NCBI GenBank assembly: GCA_963710175.1
Contig: CAVPZC010000002.1
Span: forward strand, 62,001 to 126,000
Direction: 5' to 3'
DNA: 64,000 nt
From: Phormidesmis sp963710175
GTDB taxonomy: Bacteria; Cyanobacteriota; Cyanobacteriia; Phormidesmidales; Phormidesmidaceae
Positions 1 through 8,581 of the stretch are shown one piece after another (within the stretch, counting starts at the first letter, position 1; every line of letters begins with the position of its first letter). Under the pieces are notes generated by a model that was given only the letters and a program-made list of their open reading frames with translations, searched no databases and was not told the DNA's origin. Position numbers and translations under genes: made by a program.

Positions 1-406
1 GGATCAGCTAGCTGTGCAAGCCAGCTAGCCGCGTAGAAAGGCGTGGCCGGTAGGCCCATAAAAAATCCCATAACGTACTCTTTTCGCTCTAATAAGAAGT
101 GTGCTTCCCCTATTAAGGCGTTATTACCCTGAAAAATTCCTCTCCCACAAGAAGGAAGCCGCTGTGCAAATTTTGCCTAAAAGCAGGAGACGATACTCAC
201 TCTTTTGATAGAGGCACCATAGGTTAGCCTGTCGCAAAAGGCATATAGGCTCTTTCATTTGGCCTATCTCTTTATATTGGCAGCAGGATGCTCGGATATC
301 GAGCAGGACAGGCATAAGTGCAAAAATATATGACTAAAGAGGTTTAAAGGCAGAAGCCGATCTAATGTCCGACACTAGCGGCTGGACAAGCTAGTTAACA
401 GTGATG
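1..406. other. left-edge intergenic stretch
   Basis: I recognise no gene here. A palindromic CAGCTAGCTG at 5-14 can pair with CAGCTAGC at 22-29 to form a short hairpin without a T-run. A 63-codon minus-strand frame at 124-315 has no recognisable composition or motif, and I do not treat it as a gene. The stretch lies beyond the stop codon of the minus-strand BrkB gene, so it is a 3' region; I see no clear terminator for that gene. Confidence 0.5.
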
Positions 407-1483
407 TTAGCGTTCTGGCGGTCGCCCTTCAGCTCGTCTCATCTGGCGATCGCGCTGCTGACGCTGCGCCCTGAATTGCGATCGCGTCTGTGGTAAGTTA
501 GAGGGCGGTTCAGGCCGAGCAATCTGACGAGTTTCGCCTTTTTCACCTTTTTTACCTTGGGCCGTGTCCGTCTCTATACCCTTTTCTTCAGGTGTAGCAT
601 CGGCAGCAAAAGTGGCGTGCTCGTCGGGTTCAATATGAGAGCCAAAGCGGTTGGCATAAACCTGAGTGAACTCCGCGCCAAAGAGCAAAATTTGGGCTGA
701 GTAGTAAATCCACAGCAGCAGCACTACAAACGAACCCGCCGCACCATAGGCCGAGGCCACGCTGCTGTTGCCCAAGTAAAAGCCGATCAGCGCCTTGCCA
801 ATCGTAAACAGCACAGCCGTAATACCTGCACCTACCCAGATATCGCTCCAGGCAATGGTGGCATCGGGCAAAATTTTGTAGATCAGGCCAAACAGCAGCG
901 TAATTACGCCCAGGGAGACTGCCGTATTAAGCAGCTGCCAGCCGACATCCCAGCCGACTAGCCCGCCGCCATCGCCTAACATACCGCTGATACCTGCTAG
1001 GGCCGCGCTTAGCAGCAGCGACACCATCAGCAAAAAACCAATCACTAGCACCATGCCAAAAGACAGCAGGCGATCGCGCACCAGTTTCCCAATGCCACCG
1101 TCGGGCCTAGGCACCACATTCCAAACGGTATTGAGCGCGTCTTGCAGCTGAATAAATAGCCCCGAAGCCCCCACTATCAAAAGCACTAAGCTGATAATGG
1201 TCGCCCAAATACCACCCTCCTGCGATTGGGCATTGGTCAGCATCTCCTGGACCAAGGCCGCACCGTTTTCGCCCAGCAGACCCTGTAACTGCTCAACAAT
1301 GCGAGCTTGAACCGTGCTCTGCTCGAATAGAAAGCTGGCGATCGCAATCACAATCACCAGCACCGGCGCTAGAGAGAACGTGGTGTAGTAAGCCAGAGCC
1401 GCCGCGAGCCGTGAAACCTTGTCACGCTGCCATTCGGCAAAGGTCTGGCGGAGCAGAGACCAGATAGTGGAGAAAGATAACAT
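407..1483 (-). CDS. YihY/BrkB-family inner-membrane protein
   Basis: A 358-residue polytopic membrane protein of the YihY/virulence factor BrkB family, whose biochemical role is not settled. About six hydrophobic segments span roughly residues 20-290. They include the family pattern of an N-terminal ALAYYTTFSLAPVL segment and a final LLLWIYYSAQILLFGAEFT segment. The last ~60 residues are hydrophilic, basic and rich in Gln and Arg, and are probably cytoplasmic. I start it at the ATG at 1483. The frame stays open to a TTG at 1525, but that extension would run into a terminator hairpin. It lies downstream of a NarL-type regulator on the same strand but is separated from it by that terminator, so co-transcription is doubtful. 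Confidence 0.9.
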   Translation of the reverse strand: MLSFSTIWSLLRQTFAEWQRDKVSRLAAALAYYTTFSLAPVLVIVIAIASFLFEQSTVQARIVEQLQGLLGENGAALVQEMLTNAQSQEGGIWATIISLVLLIVGASGLFIQLQDALNTVWNVVPRPDGGIGKLVRDRLLSFGMVLVIGFLLMVSLLLSAALAGISGMLGDGGGLVGWDVGWQLLNTAVSLGVITLLFGLIYKILPDATIAWSDIWVGAGITAVLFTIGKALIGFYLGNSSVASAYGAAGSFVVLLLWIYYSAQILLFGAEFTQVYANRFGSHIEPDEHATFAADATPEEKGIETDTAQGKKGEKGETRQIARPEPPSNLPQTRSQFRAQRQQRDRQMRRAEGRPPER

Positions 1484-1513
1484 AATATTTATTGGAGAGA
1501 TAGAGAAGATACT

Positions 1514-1541
1514 AAAAACAGGCAACCCGATGGATTGCCTG
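1514..1541 (-). terminator. Rho-independent terminator of the NarL-type regulator
   Basis: Read on the minus strand, CAGGCAA pairs with TTGCCTG across a 9-nt loop (plus-strand 1519-1525 and 1535-1541) and is followed at once by five T. It sits 43 bp past the stop codon of the regulator gene and just upstream of the BrkB gene. Confidence 0.75.
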
Positions 1542-1583
1542 TTGCAGAGCTTGGCTGGTGGGAAGCTTAAAGGTGGGTAGGCG

Positions 1584-2300
1584 CTAGCTGATTAGCCCGG
1601 AGCGCAAAGCTCGAACAGCCGCCTGAGTACGATCGCTCGCCCCAAGCTTATTCAAAATGTTGCGCACGTGGGTCTTAACCGTACCCACGGTGACAAACAG
1701 CTTCTCAGCAATTTGCGCATTGCTACAGCCCGAGACAATGCACTCCAAAATTTCCAGCTCGCGCTCAGTTAGCGGATAAGACTCAATGATTTGCTCATAC
1801 TCCGGATCTACCGCTCTGATCTCTACGGTGCGGCTGTTAAAAGATTCACCGACAGCAACAGTGGGCTTGACTTGAGAGAGAACCAGGCTAGCAATAGAGG
1901 GATCGATCCACGAGTTACCCGCGTTGGTCTCACGAATGGCAGTAACCAAGTCTTGAGTTTCGATCTCCTTAGTACAGTACGAATCTGCGCCAGCGGCAAA
2001 AGCTGCTAATACAGCTTTTTCGCTGTCGTGCATGGTCAGCATCAAAATTCGAGTATCGCTGTCTGGGTTGGCTTTTTTGAACCGCTGAATCAGCTCAATA
2101 CCGTCAATATCGGGCAAGCCGACATCTACTACCGCTACATCGGGTCGCATTTCTTCTAGGAGGGCTATGCCTTTCTCGCCGTTACCTGCCTCTCCCAAAA
2201 ACCTCAGCCCCGCCTGCCGAAAGGCTGCCCTTAGCCCCATTCGAGTCAAATCGTGATCTTCAATCAGCGCAACACTAATTTCTTCTTCCATCTCTGTCAT
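1584..2300 (-). CDS. NarL/FixJ-family response regulator (REC-LuxR HTH)
   Basis: A 238-residue DNA-binding response regulator. An N-terminal receiver domain (about 7-125) has the acidic pocket in IEDHD, the phospho-acceptor Asp59 in VVDVGLPD, and a Lys in the CTKE segment. A ~45-residue linker leads to a LuxR-type helix-turn-helix (about 172-236) with LTERELEILECI and VGTVKTHVRNILNKL. I prefer the ATG at 2300, preceded by AGAAGG, over an upstream TTG at 2327. No kinase is adjacent in the same orientation; the sensor kinase starting at 2824 is divergent, so pairing with it is possible but unproven. Its own terminator follows at 1514-1541. Confidence 0.9.
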   Translation of the reverse strand: MTEMEEEISVALIEDHDLTRMGLRAAFRQAGLRFLGEAGNGEKGIALLEEMRPDVAVVDVGLPDIDGIELIQRFKKANPDSDTRILMLTMHDSEKAVLAAFAAGADSYCTKEIETQDLVTAIRETNAGNSWIDPSIASLVLSQVKPTVAVGESFNSRTVEIRAVDPEYEQIIESYPLTERELEILECIVSGCSNAQIAEKLFVTVGTVKTHVRNILNKLGASDRTQAAVRALRSGLIS

Positions 2301-2823
2301 GCCTTCTGTATCCCTAAAATCTTGCAAATGGGCTAAGTGTAGCGATCTTCAGTAAGCAGGCTACTCCATTCAAGTTGCAGTATATCGGTAGACAGAGCAT
2401 CTGTCAGGCGAAGGACAAAGGCCGCTTAGAGGCTGCTTGCCGCTATCTCTAAAGGCAGAGTCGTCTAGGCCGCCCAAGAAAGAAGTTAGCGCCATCCCAA
2501 AGGCGGAGACATCTAGAGTAAGGAGAAAGCGATCACCAGAAATTAGCCACTGCACGAAAGCGCTTTAAAGATTTGCTAGGCTGACTTCAACCGTTGGTAC
2601 GCCAGAGACTAGAGACTGATCGCTAACTAGGATGATAAGCTGATCGGGCTGAGGGATAAAAAGCTATATACTCTGCCACCTCGAAGCAAATATAGATGGT
2701 TCTCTGTCGCTTACTCTCAAGACAGATTATTTTAAGCAGTACAACCCTTTAAAACTGACCCTTTGAGACTGACCCTTTAAGAAGCCGCTAATCTTCGCTC
2801 CCCTTCACTCATCTGTTTTCACT
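2301..2823. other. divergent intergenic region, NarL regulator / PAS kinase
   Basis: About 520 bp between divergently transcribed genes, so it should hold both promoters. I cannot pick out a convincing -35/-10 pair. The only clear structure is the 14-bp triplet repeat near the kinase start (separate entry). A 61-codon minus-strand frame at 2370-2555 does not look coding. Confidence 0.5.
2744..2785 (+). repeat. three tandem 14-bp units upstream of the PAS kinase
   Basis: Three consecutive copies of the pattern ACCCTTTRARACTG (2744-2757, 2758-2771, and a degenerate third at 2772-2785) end 38 bp before the kinase start codon. They could be iterated regulator-binding sites or a simple tandem duplication. 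Their position overlaps where a promoter would lie. Confidence 0.6.
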
Positions 2824-4944
2824 ATGAGCAGCCTCTCTGCGATCAGCTTGCCCATGACTGAACTAGAGCAATTTTTTGATCTGGTTTCTGATTTGATTTG
2901 CGTTTTAGACGCAGAGGGATGCTGTAGGCGGATTAATTTGGCTTTTGCGCAGGTTTTGGGCTATGGCGCTGGCGGTCTCTATGCTCGTCCGCTAGTGACG
3001 CTGGCCCACCCCGACGATTGCGCGGGCCACCAGGCCGAGATAGATCGGCTGCGAGCCGGACAGTCAGCCACTAGCTTTACCGGTCGCTACCGGGCTGAAA
3101 CGGGTGAGTGGCGTTGGTTGGAGTGGAATATCTCAGCGTTAAATGGCCCCAAGAATGGCGCTGAGAATGATTCTAGAGATGGTTCTGGAAATGGCCTTGA
3201 AAATGGCGCTGAAGCGGCGGTCACAGAGACAGCAGACCGACTGCTGTGCTGTATTGCTCGCGATGTGACCGACCGCAGGCAGGTAGAAGACGAGACTCGT
3301 CAGTTTAACTTGAAGCTGGAAAAGCGGATGGATGAGCGGACTGAGCAGCTGGCAACTGCGCAAGATCGCTATGCGGAATTGCTACGGGTTGAGCGGCAAG
3401 CAAATCAGCGAGCAGAGCGATCGCAAGCAGACGCACAGATGTACGCAGCTACCATCCAAAACATGCAGATAGGGCTTCAGATTTGGCAGTTGGAAGCCGC
3501 TGATAATCCGCACAGTCTGCGGCTGATTATGAGCAATCCAGCGGTTGGTGAACTGCTTGGCATACCTGTAGCGAATATTGTAGGCAAGCGCATACTGGAG
3601 GCTTTTCCAGCGACTGCCGACACTGAGATTCCGCAGATCTATGCCGAGGTGGTTCGCACCGGGCAAAAATATGACCTAGGCGAAATCATCTATGCCGACG
3701 AGCGGGTGGAACAGGCCATATTCGATGTCAAGGCGTTTCCGCTGCCTGATCGCTGTGTGGGGGTCGCCTTTGAAAACATCATGGATCGCAAACAGGAAGA
3801 GGCCCTCCAGCAAGAGCAGGAGACGCAGCTGAGGATCATTTTTGAGCAGGCCGCTGTGGGCATGGCTCGATTGGATAGCCATGGCCGCTGGATACAGGCC
3901 AATCAACAACTGTGCAGTCTGTTGGGCTACACGATGTCCGAGCTGCTGCAAACCAACTCAATTGGCCTGACCCATCCAGACGATGTTGAGACGGCGCGAT
4001 CGCACTACCAGCAGTTGCTCAGCGGTGAGCAGCCGCACGTCGGCTTTGAAAAGCGCTATCTGACTAAGGCAGGCGCAGTTATCTGGGTGCAGATCAATGC
4101 TTCTACGGTGCGAGGCCAGCAGGGTCAGCTGCTCTATTTTATTGCCACTATTCAAGACATCACCAAGCGCAAACAGGCTAACTTAAGCCTGCAATCACAA
4201 AAAGACGAGCTGCTCACCGCCAATCGGCTGCTCAAGCGCACCGCGATGACTCTGGAGCAGCGCAATCAGGAGCTAGATCAGTTTGCCTACGTCACCTCTC
4301 ACGATCTGAAAGCGCCGCTGCGAGCGATCGCTAACCTGGCGACCTGGATTGAAGAAGACTTAGGCGATCGCCTCCCCCCCGAAAACAAAGAGCAGCTCGA
4401 TCTGCTCACCAACCGGGTACACCGCATGGAGGGGCTGATCAATGGCCTGTTGGAATATTCGCGCATTGGCCGCGCTGACCAGAGCTACGAAAGGGTAGAG
4501 GTGGGCAGCTTGCTCGCCGATGTGGTCGATTTGCTAGCCCCCCCGCCCAAATTTAGCGTCGAGATTTCACCTGTCATGCCAGTGCTAGAGGCCAGACGGG
4601 TGCCCCTGACGCAGGTCTTTTCTAACCTGATTAGCAATGCCATTAAGCATCACCACCCATCGGGCGGACGGATACAGGTGTCAGTAGAAGATCAGGGCGA
4701 ATTTTATCAGTTTGCCATCACCGACGATGGACCTGGCATTGCCCCGGCCTACCACCACAAGATTTTTACCATCTTCCAAACCCTAAAGCCGCGCGACGAC
4801 TTAGAGAGCACGGGCATTGGCCTATCGCTCGTGAGAAAAATAGTCGCTGCCGAAGGGGGAGAAATTACCCTGGACTCTAGTGTCGGCAAGGGCGCTGCAT
4901 TTCGCTTTACCTGGCCCAAAAAACCGCAGGCATCGCTCAAATGA
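2824..4944 (+). CDS. multi-PAS sensor histidine kinase, bacteriophytochrome-like transmitter
   Basis: A 706-residue soluble histidine kinase with no transmembrane segment. PAS1 lies at about 8-150, a coiled segment at ~155-210, PAS2 at ~210-325, and PAS3 at ~333-458 (with YTMSELLQ and an ITKRKQ exit motif). The dimerisation domain carries His493 in TSHDLKAPL. The ATPase domain (~590-700) shows NLISNAIKHH, DDGPGIAP and GIGLSL. The TSHDLKAPLRAIANL signature is the one usual in cyanobacterial phytochrome-type kinases, but no GAF/PHY chromophore module is present. PAS1 is interrupted at about 106-135 by a low-complexity Asn/Gly/Glu insert encoded by degenerate repeats. An Rcp1-like receiver follows and is its likely phosphoryl acceptor. 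Confidence 0.92.
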   Translation: MSSLSAISLPMTELEQFFDLVSDLICVLDAEGCCRRINLAFAQVLGYGAGGLYARPLVTLAHPDDCAGHQAEIDRLRAGQSATSFTGRYRAETGEWRWLEWNISALNGPKNGAENDSRDGSGNGLENGAEAAVTETADRLLCCIARDVTDRRQVEDETRQFNLKLEKRMDERTEQLATAQDRYAELLRVERQANQRAERSQADAQMYAATIQNMQIGLQIWQLEAADNPHSLRLIMSNPAVGELLGIPVANIVGKRILEAFPATADTEIPQIYAEVVRTGQKYDLGEIIYADERVEQAIFDVKAFPLPDRCVGVAFENIMDRKQEEALQQEQETQLRIIFEQAAVGMARLDSHGRWIQANQQLCSLLGYTMSELLQTNSIGLTHPDDVETARSHYQQLLSGEQPHVGFEKRYLTKAGAVIWVQINASTVRGQQGQLLYFIATIQDITKRKQANLSLQSQKDELLTANRLLKRTAMTLEQRNQELDQFAYVTSHDLKAPLRAIANLATWIEEDLGDRLPPENKEQLDLLTNRVHRMEGLINGLLEYSRIGRADQSYERVEVGSLLADVVDLLAPPPKFSVEISPVMPVLEARRVPLTQVFSNLISNAIKHHHPSGGRIQVSVEDQGEFYQFAITDDGPGIAPAYHHKIFTIFQTLKPRDDLESTGIGLSLVRKIVAAEGGEITLDSSVGKGAAFRFTWPKKPQASLK

Positions 4945-5061
4945 TGCAATCGCTGATGCCTCAGCTGCAATCTGCCGATGCTTTAGCTGCAATCCTCTAT
5001 CGACAGAGAGTCGGCATCACCTAACAGACTTAGTAAGATTGGGTATCGTTTCTAGAGAGCT

Positions 5062-5107
5062 TTTGACTGTACAGCAGCTTTATCGCTGGGACTACTGTAC
5101 AGTCAAA
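5062..5107. promoter_or_regulatory. perfect 13-bp inverted repeat between kinase and receiver genes
   Basis: TTTGACTGTACAG (5062-5074) and its exact reverse complement (5095-5107) are separated by 20 bp. Each arm also contains the 8-bp palindrome CTGTACAG, so the site is both an inverted repeat and a pair of palindromes whose centres lie 28 bp apart. There is no T-run, so it looks more like an operator or an mRNA hairpin than a terminator. A related site occurs at 25171-25186. Confidence 0.6.
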
Positions 5108-5146
5108 TTTTCAGAAAAAGGAGTACATACAAGGGCAATGCTGGAC

Positions 5147-5569
5147 ATGGTCACTACTAATATTTTGCTAGTAGAAGATGACAAAGTAGACGTGATGAAT
5201 GTTCAACGCTCCTTTAAACGGGCAAACATTACCAATCCGGTCTATGTGGCAAGCAACGGGTTGGATGCTTTAGAAATTCTTAGAGGAGAGTCAAAAGAGG
5301 TAGAGATGCCGGGGTTTCGTCGCCTGATTTTGCTTGACTTAAACATGCCTAAAATGGGCGGCATCGAGTTCTTGAAGGAGCTGAGGCAAGATCCACTGCT
5401 GCGCCCGATTCCGGTGATTGTGCTCACTACTTCTGACCAAGAAAGAGATCGGGTCGAAGCCTACAACCTCAACGTGGCGGGCTACATACTCAAGCCGGTG
5501 ACGTTTGTTCAGTTCGCCGAGGTGATGGCAGCGCTCAACCGCTACTGGACCCTGTCCGAAATTCCGTAG
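5147..5569 (+). CDS. single-domain response regulator, Rcp1-like
   Basis: A 140-residue stand-alone receiver. The pattern ILLVEDDKVDV, then phospho-acceptor Asp64 in LLDLNMPK, LTTS, and the KPVTF lysine, is that of the Rcp1 family, which takes phosphate from cyanobacterial phytochrome-type kinases. It has no output domain and acts as a diffusible phosphotransfer protein. I choose the ATG at 5147, with AAGGG about 11 nt upstream; an ATG at 5138 would add three residues. A longer frame reaching back to 4880 overlaps the kinase gene and is not real. Its position right after the kinase supports a cognate pair, possibly with separate control through the inverted repeat at 5062-5107. Confidence 0.9.
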   Translation: MVTTNILLVEDDKVDVMNVQRSFKRANITNPVYVASNGLDALEILRGESKEVEMPGFRRLILLDLNMPKMGGIEFLKELRQDPLLRPIPVIVLTTSDQERDRVEAYNLNVAGYILKPVTFVQFAEVMAALNRYWTLSEIP

Positions 5570-5592
5570 CCGACTTATCCGTAGCTGACTTA
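5563..5592 (+). repeat. 15-bp tandem duplication over the stop codon
   Basis: TCCGTAGCCGACTTA (5563-5577) is followed directly by TCCGTAGCTGACTTA (5578-5592). The receiver gene's TAG stop lies inside the first copy, so the second copy is purely 3' untranslated. A looser copy of the GTAGCTGACTT core recurs near 5656. Confidence 0.75.
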
Positions 5593-5812
5593 AGTATTAC
5601 TCGGACTATATCTCAAGACAGGGGCATTGCTATCAATCCGCTACCATTGACACTTGTAGCTGACTTGCCTGCTCGCTAGACTTTATCAACTGGTATATGC
5701 ATTTCTATTCTTTAGCAAAAATATAGTATCTCGGCTGGCGCTTGTTATCGTTTGACTTTACCAGTTTTTTTGCGATTAGTCCCAGTGTGTGCTTGGCTGA
5801 GCTTATTAAAAA

Positions 5813-7138
5813 ATGCCTACTTCTTTAGAAAAACCTTTAGACATACTCGTCGTAGACGATGACGAAGTGGATCGAATGGCGCTGCGGCGATCGCTTGGTA
5901 CGACCAATCTCGACATCTCCATTACCGAAGCGGCTGATGCTGACACGGCGCTAGTGGCCATTGGGCACACCGCTTTCGACTGTATTTTTTTGGACTATCA
6001 CTTGCCCGGCAGGAGCGGACTGGCACTAGTCAAGCAGATCCGCCATCGCGGGGTGAAGGTGCCGCTGATTGTGCTCACCGGGCAGGGCGATGAGCAGACC
6101 GCTGTAAAGCTGATGAAGGCCGGTGCCTCAGACTACCTGCCCAAGCGCAAGCTGTCTTCGGAGGCGATCGCTCGCTTGGTGCGCAGCGCCATCATTGTGC
6201 ATCAGGCCGAACTCAAAATTGAGCAGGCTAACTGCGACCTCAGAGAGAAAAACAGGCTCCTAGAACGGCAAAACCAGGAGCTAGAAGATCATCGCCGCTA
6301 TATCTACCGGCAAAACCTTCAGCTCCAAGAGGTATCGCGCTTAAAGTCAGAATTTTTGGCGACCATGTCTCACGAGCTGAGAACCCCGCTAAATGCCATC
6401 ATCGGCTTCTCTCAGATTTTGCTCAGTAAAACCAAAGGGCCGCTGACGAGCTATCAGGGAGACATGCTCAGCCGGGTGCTGGACAATGGCAGAAATCTGC
6501 TAGAGCTGATCAATGATGTTCTGGCATTTTCCAAAATTGAGGCGGGCCGTTTAGAGTTAGAGCCTGCGCCTATAAATCTCTCACAGCTAGTTAATAGCAC
6601 TGTCGAAGAGCTGAGGTCTCTGGCGACGCAAAAGGCACTGAGCGTAGAGATAGACATCAGGCTGAGCAATCCGACCGTGGTGAATGACCACATTCGGCTG
6701 CGTCAAATTTTGGGCAATCTCATTTCAAATGCAATTAAGTTTACCGAGCAAGGCTCTGTGCGGGTGCAGGTAGAAGACTTACCCAAAAACGGAGAACAGG
6801 CCGACAAAATAGTCATCCGGGTGACCGACACTGGCTGCGGCATCAGCGACGCCGACCAGATGTATATCTTTGATGCATTTCATCAGACCGACCAAAAGGT
6901 GACGCGACAGCATCCGGGCACCGGGCTAGGGCTTGCTATCACCTATTCTTTAGTAAAGATTATGCAAGGAGAAATTACGGTAAGTAGCCGGGTAGAGCAA
7001 GGCTCTACCTTCAGAATAGAGCTGCCTAGAGAGGTGACGCCCCAAAATGTCAATCAGGTGGGCGATCTGTTTTTTTCAGAGATCCCAGAGCCGATTGAAG
7101 AGTCGATTGACGCTGCTGTGAGTCACAAGCTTAATTAA
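5813..7138 (+). CDS. hybrid response regulator-histidine kinase (REC-HisKA-HATPase)
   Basis: A 441-residue soluble hybrid. The N-terminal receiver (about 9-125) has Asp61 in FLDYHLPG and LTGQG and SDYLPK motifs. A coiled linker (~125-175) joins the dimerisation domain with His187 in ATMSHELRTPLNAIIGFSQ. The ATPase domain (~295-415) shows NLISNAIKFT, DTGCGI and GTGLGLAI. An N-terminal receiver wired to a kinase core means it is probably controlled by phosphorylation rather than by direct ligand binding, so it fits as an intermediate in a relay with the preceding Rcp1-like receiver and kinase. No other domain is seen in the last ~30 residues. Confidence 0.92.
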   Translation: MPTSLEKPLDILVVDDDEVDRMALRRSLGTTNLDISITEAADADTALVAIGHTAFDCIFLDYHLPGRSGLALVKQIRHRGVKVPLIVLTGQGDEQTAVKLMKAGASDYLPKRKLSSEAIARLVRSAIIVHQAELKIEQANCDLREKNRLLERQNQELEDHRRYIYRQNLQLQEVSRLKSEFLATMSHELRTPLNAIIGFSQILLSKTKGPLTSYQGDMLSRVLDNGRNLLELINDVLAFSKIEAGRLELEPAPINLSQLVNSTVEELRSLATQKALSVEIDIRLSNPTVVNDHIRLRQILGNLISNAIKFTEQGSVRVQVEDLPKNGEQADKIVIRVTDTGCGISDADQMYIFDAFHQTDQKVTRQHPGTGLGLAITYSLVKIMQGEITVSSRVEQGSTFRIELPREVTPQNVNQVGDLFFSEIPEPIEESIDAAVSHKLN

Positions 7139-7264
7139 GGAGCATTAAGGAGCAAGGATTAAATAGCTTCCAGCACTTTGCGGGCTAAGCCAGGCGGGTG
7201 AAGCCAGGGTGCGACATCTCACATTCAATGGCGTCGACTGGCCTAAGCTAAACCTTGTAAGGAG

Positions 7265-7305
7265 TAAGCCTATGTCCTTGGTTAGAAACGAGAGACATAG
7301 GCTTA
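7265..7305. promoter_or_regulatory. perfect 12-bp inverted repeat upstream of the second hybrid kinase
   Basis: TAAGCCTATGTC (7265-7276) and its exact complement GACATAGGCTTA (7294-7305) flank a 17-nt loop in the 297-bp gap between two kinase genes. No T-run follows on either strand. It could be an operator, an mRNA leader hairpin, or a Rho-dependent end signal. Confidence 0.55.
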
Positions 7306-7435
7306 GTGCTACTCTCCGTATATCCAATGATAGGAATGCCTGTGGTCAATACCTCGTTATGAGGGAATATTCCACCAGCTTCCTGCCCCTATGAAAATAG
7401 CTGCTAATACACTTTTATTAAGTAGCCTTTACTAC

Positions 7436-8581
7436 ATGAGCAAAAATGCTGTAACGATATTAGCTGTCGACGATATTCAAGATAATCTGTTTATATTAGA
7501 TTCTCTTTTGTCGGAGGTAGATCACTACCATCTCGACTGTGTGAACGACGGTAAATCTGCTTTGGACTACATCGCAAAGCGTCCGCCTGAGCTGATTTTG
7601 CTAGATGTGATGATGCCCGGTATAGATGGGTATGAGGTGACCCGGCGCATCCGTCAAAATAAAGATTTGCCCTATATTCCTATTTTATTGGTCACCGCTC
7701 ACGACCAATCCAGCTTGTCGGAGGGGTTAGATTCTGGGGCTGACGACTTTATTCGTAAGCCGTTTGATATTGATGAGCTGATGGCCAGAGTGCGATCGCT
7801 GCTGCGGCTCAAACGCAGCATAGACGAACAGTCAGCAATGATTCGTCAGCGAGATGACTTTGTCGCGCGGCTCACCCACGACCTGCGCACGCCGTTAGTA
7901 GCTGCCAATCGGGTACTGCATCTGTGTTTGCAGGGGGTTTTTGGTGCGCCGCCCGCTGAGATGATAGAAGCTATTGGCAATGTCATCACCAACAACGAAA
8001 ATCTGTTGCAGATGACTAACACGTTGCTCCAGATCTACCGCCACGAGGCCGGGCACAAAAAGCTGGTGCGATCGCCACTGTCTATCTATGCTCTAGCTAA
8101 AGAAGTCGTTCAAGAGCTCAAGCCCCTCGCTGAAGAAAAAGACCTGATACTAGATCTAGAAGCTCAGCGCTTCGACGAGTCGCAGATCAGCCGCCAGTAC
8201 CAGACCGAGGGTGATCGTATTGAGCTGAGGCGACTACTGACCAACCTGCTAGGCAATGCGATTAAGTTTACCGATTCAGGCGGCATATCCGTTCTGCTCT
8301 CAGTGAGCCCGCAGTCTGCCACCGCGATGCGATCGCCCGAATCCATTCACGTCGCGATCAAGGACACAGGCGCAGGCATTGACCCCGAGGCGCAGAGCAA
8401 AATCTTTGAATGGTTTTACCAAGGCGATCACATGCGGGCAGGTAGCGGCTTAGGACTGCATCTCTCTAGGCGCATTGCAGAAATGCACCAGGGTACGCTG
8501 ACAATGGAGTCTGAAGTCGGCAAAGGCAGTACCTTTACGCTTTCTTTACCTAAGTTGGATAGGTCTAAGGTAGGTCGGTAG
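7436..8581 (+). CDS. hybrid response regulator-histidine kinase
   Basis: A 381-residue protein with the same REC-HisKA-HATPase order as its upstream neighbour. The receiver (about 5-125) has DDIQDN, Asp57 in LLDVMMPG and RKPFD. His148 sits in ARLTHDLRTPLVAANRVLHL, a dimerisation variant distinct from that of the 5813 gene. The ATPase domain (~265-375) has NLLGNAIKFT, DTGAGI and GSGLGLHL. I choose the ATG at 7436 (MSKNAVTIL); a start at 7391 adds 15 unremarkable residues. Its 3' end overlaps the convergent DUF389 gene by 36 bp. Confidence 0.9.
   Translation: MSKNAVTILAVDDIQDNLFILDSLLSEVDHYHLDCVNDGKSALDYIAKRPPELILLDVMMPGIDGYEVTRRIRQNKDLPYIPILLVTAHDQSSLSEGLDSGADDFIRKPFDIDELMARVRSLLRLKRSIDEQSAMIRQRDDFVARLTHDLRTPLVAANRVLHLCLQGVFGAPPAEMIEAIGNVITNNENLLQMTNTLLQIYRHEAGHKKLVRSPLSIYALAKEVVQELKPLAEEKDLILDLEAQRFDESQISRQYQTEGDRIELRRLLTNLLGNAIKFTDSGGISVLLSVSPQSATAMRSPESIHVAIKDTGAGIDPEAQSKIFEWFYQGDHMRAGSGLGLHLSRRIAEMHQGTLTMESEVGKGSTFTLSLPKLDRSKVGR

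Noticed and set aside
124..315. 63-codon minus-strand frame near the left edge
   Set aside because: Composition is unlike a protein, and there is no ribosome-binding site, domain or neighbour support.
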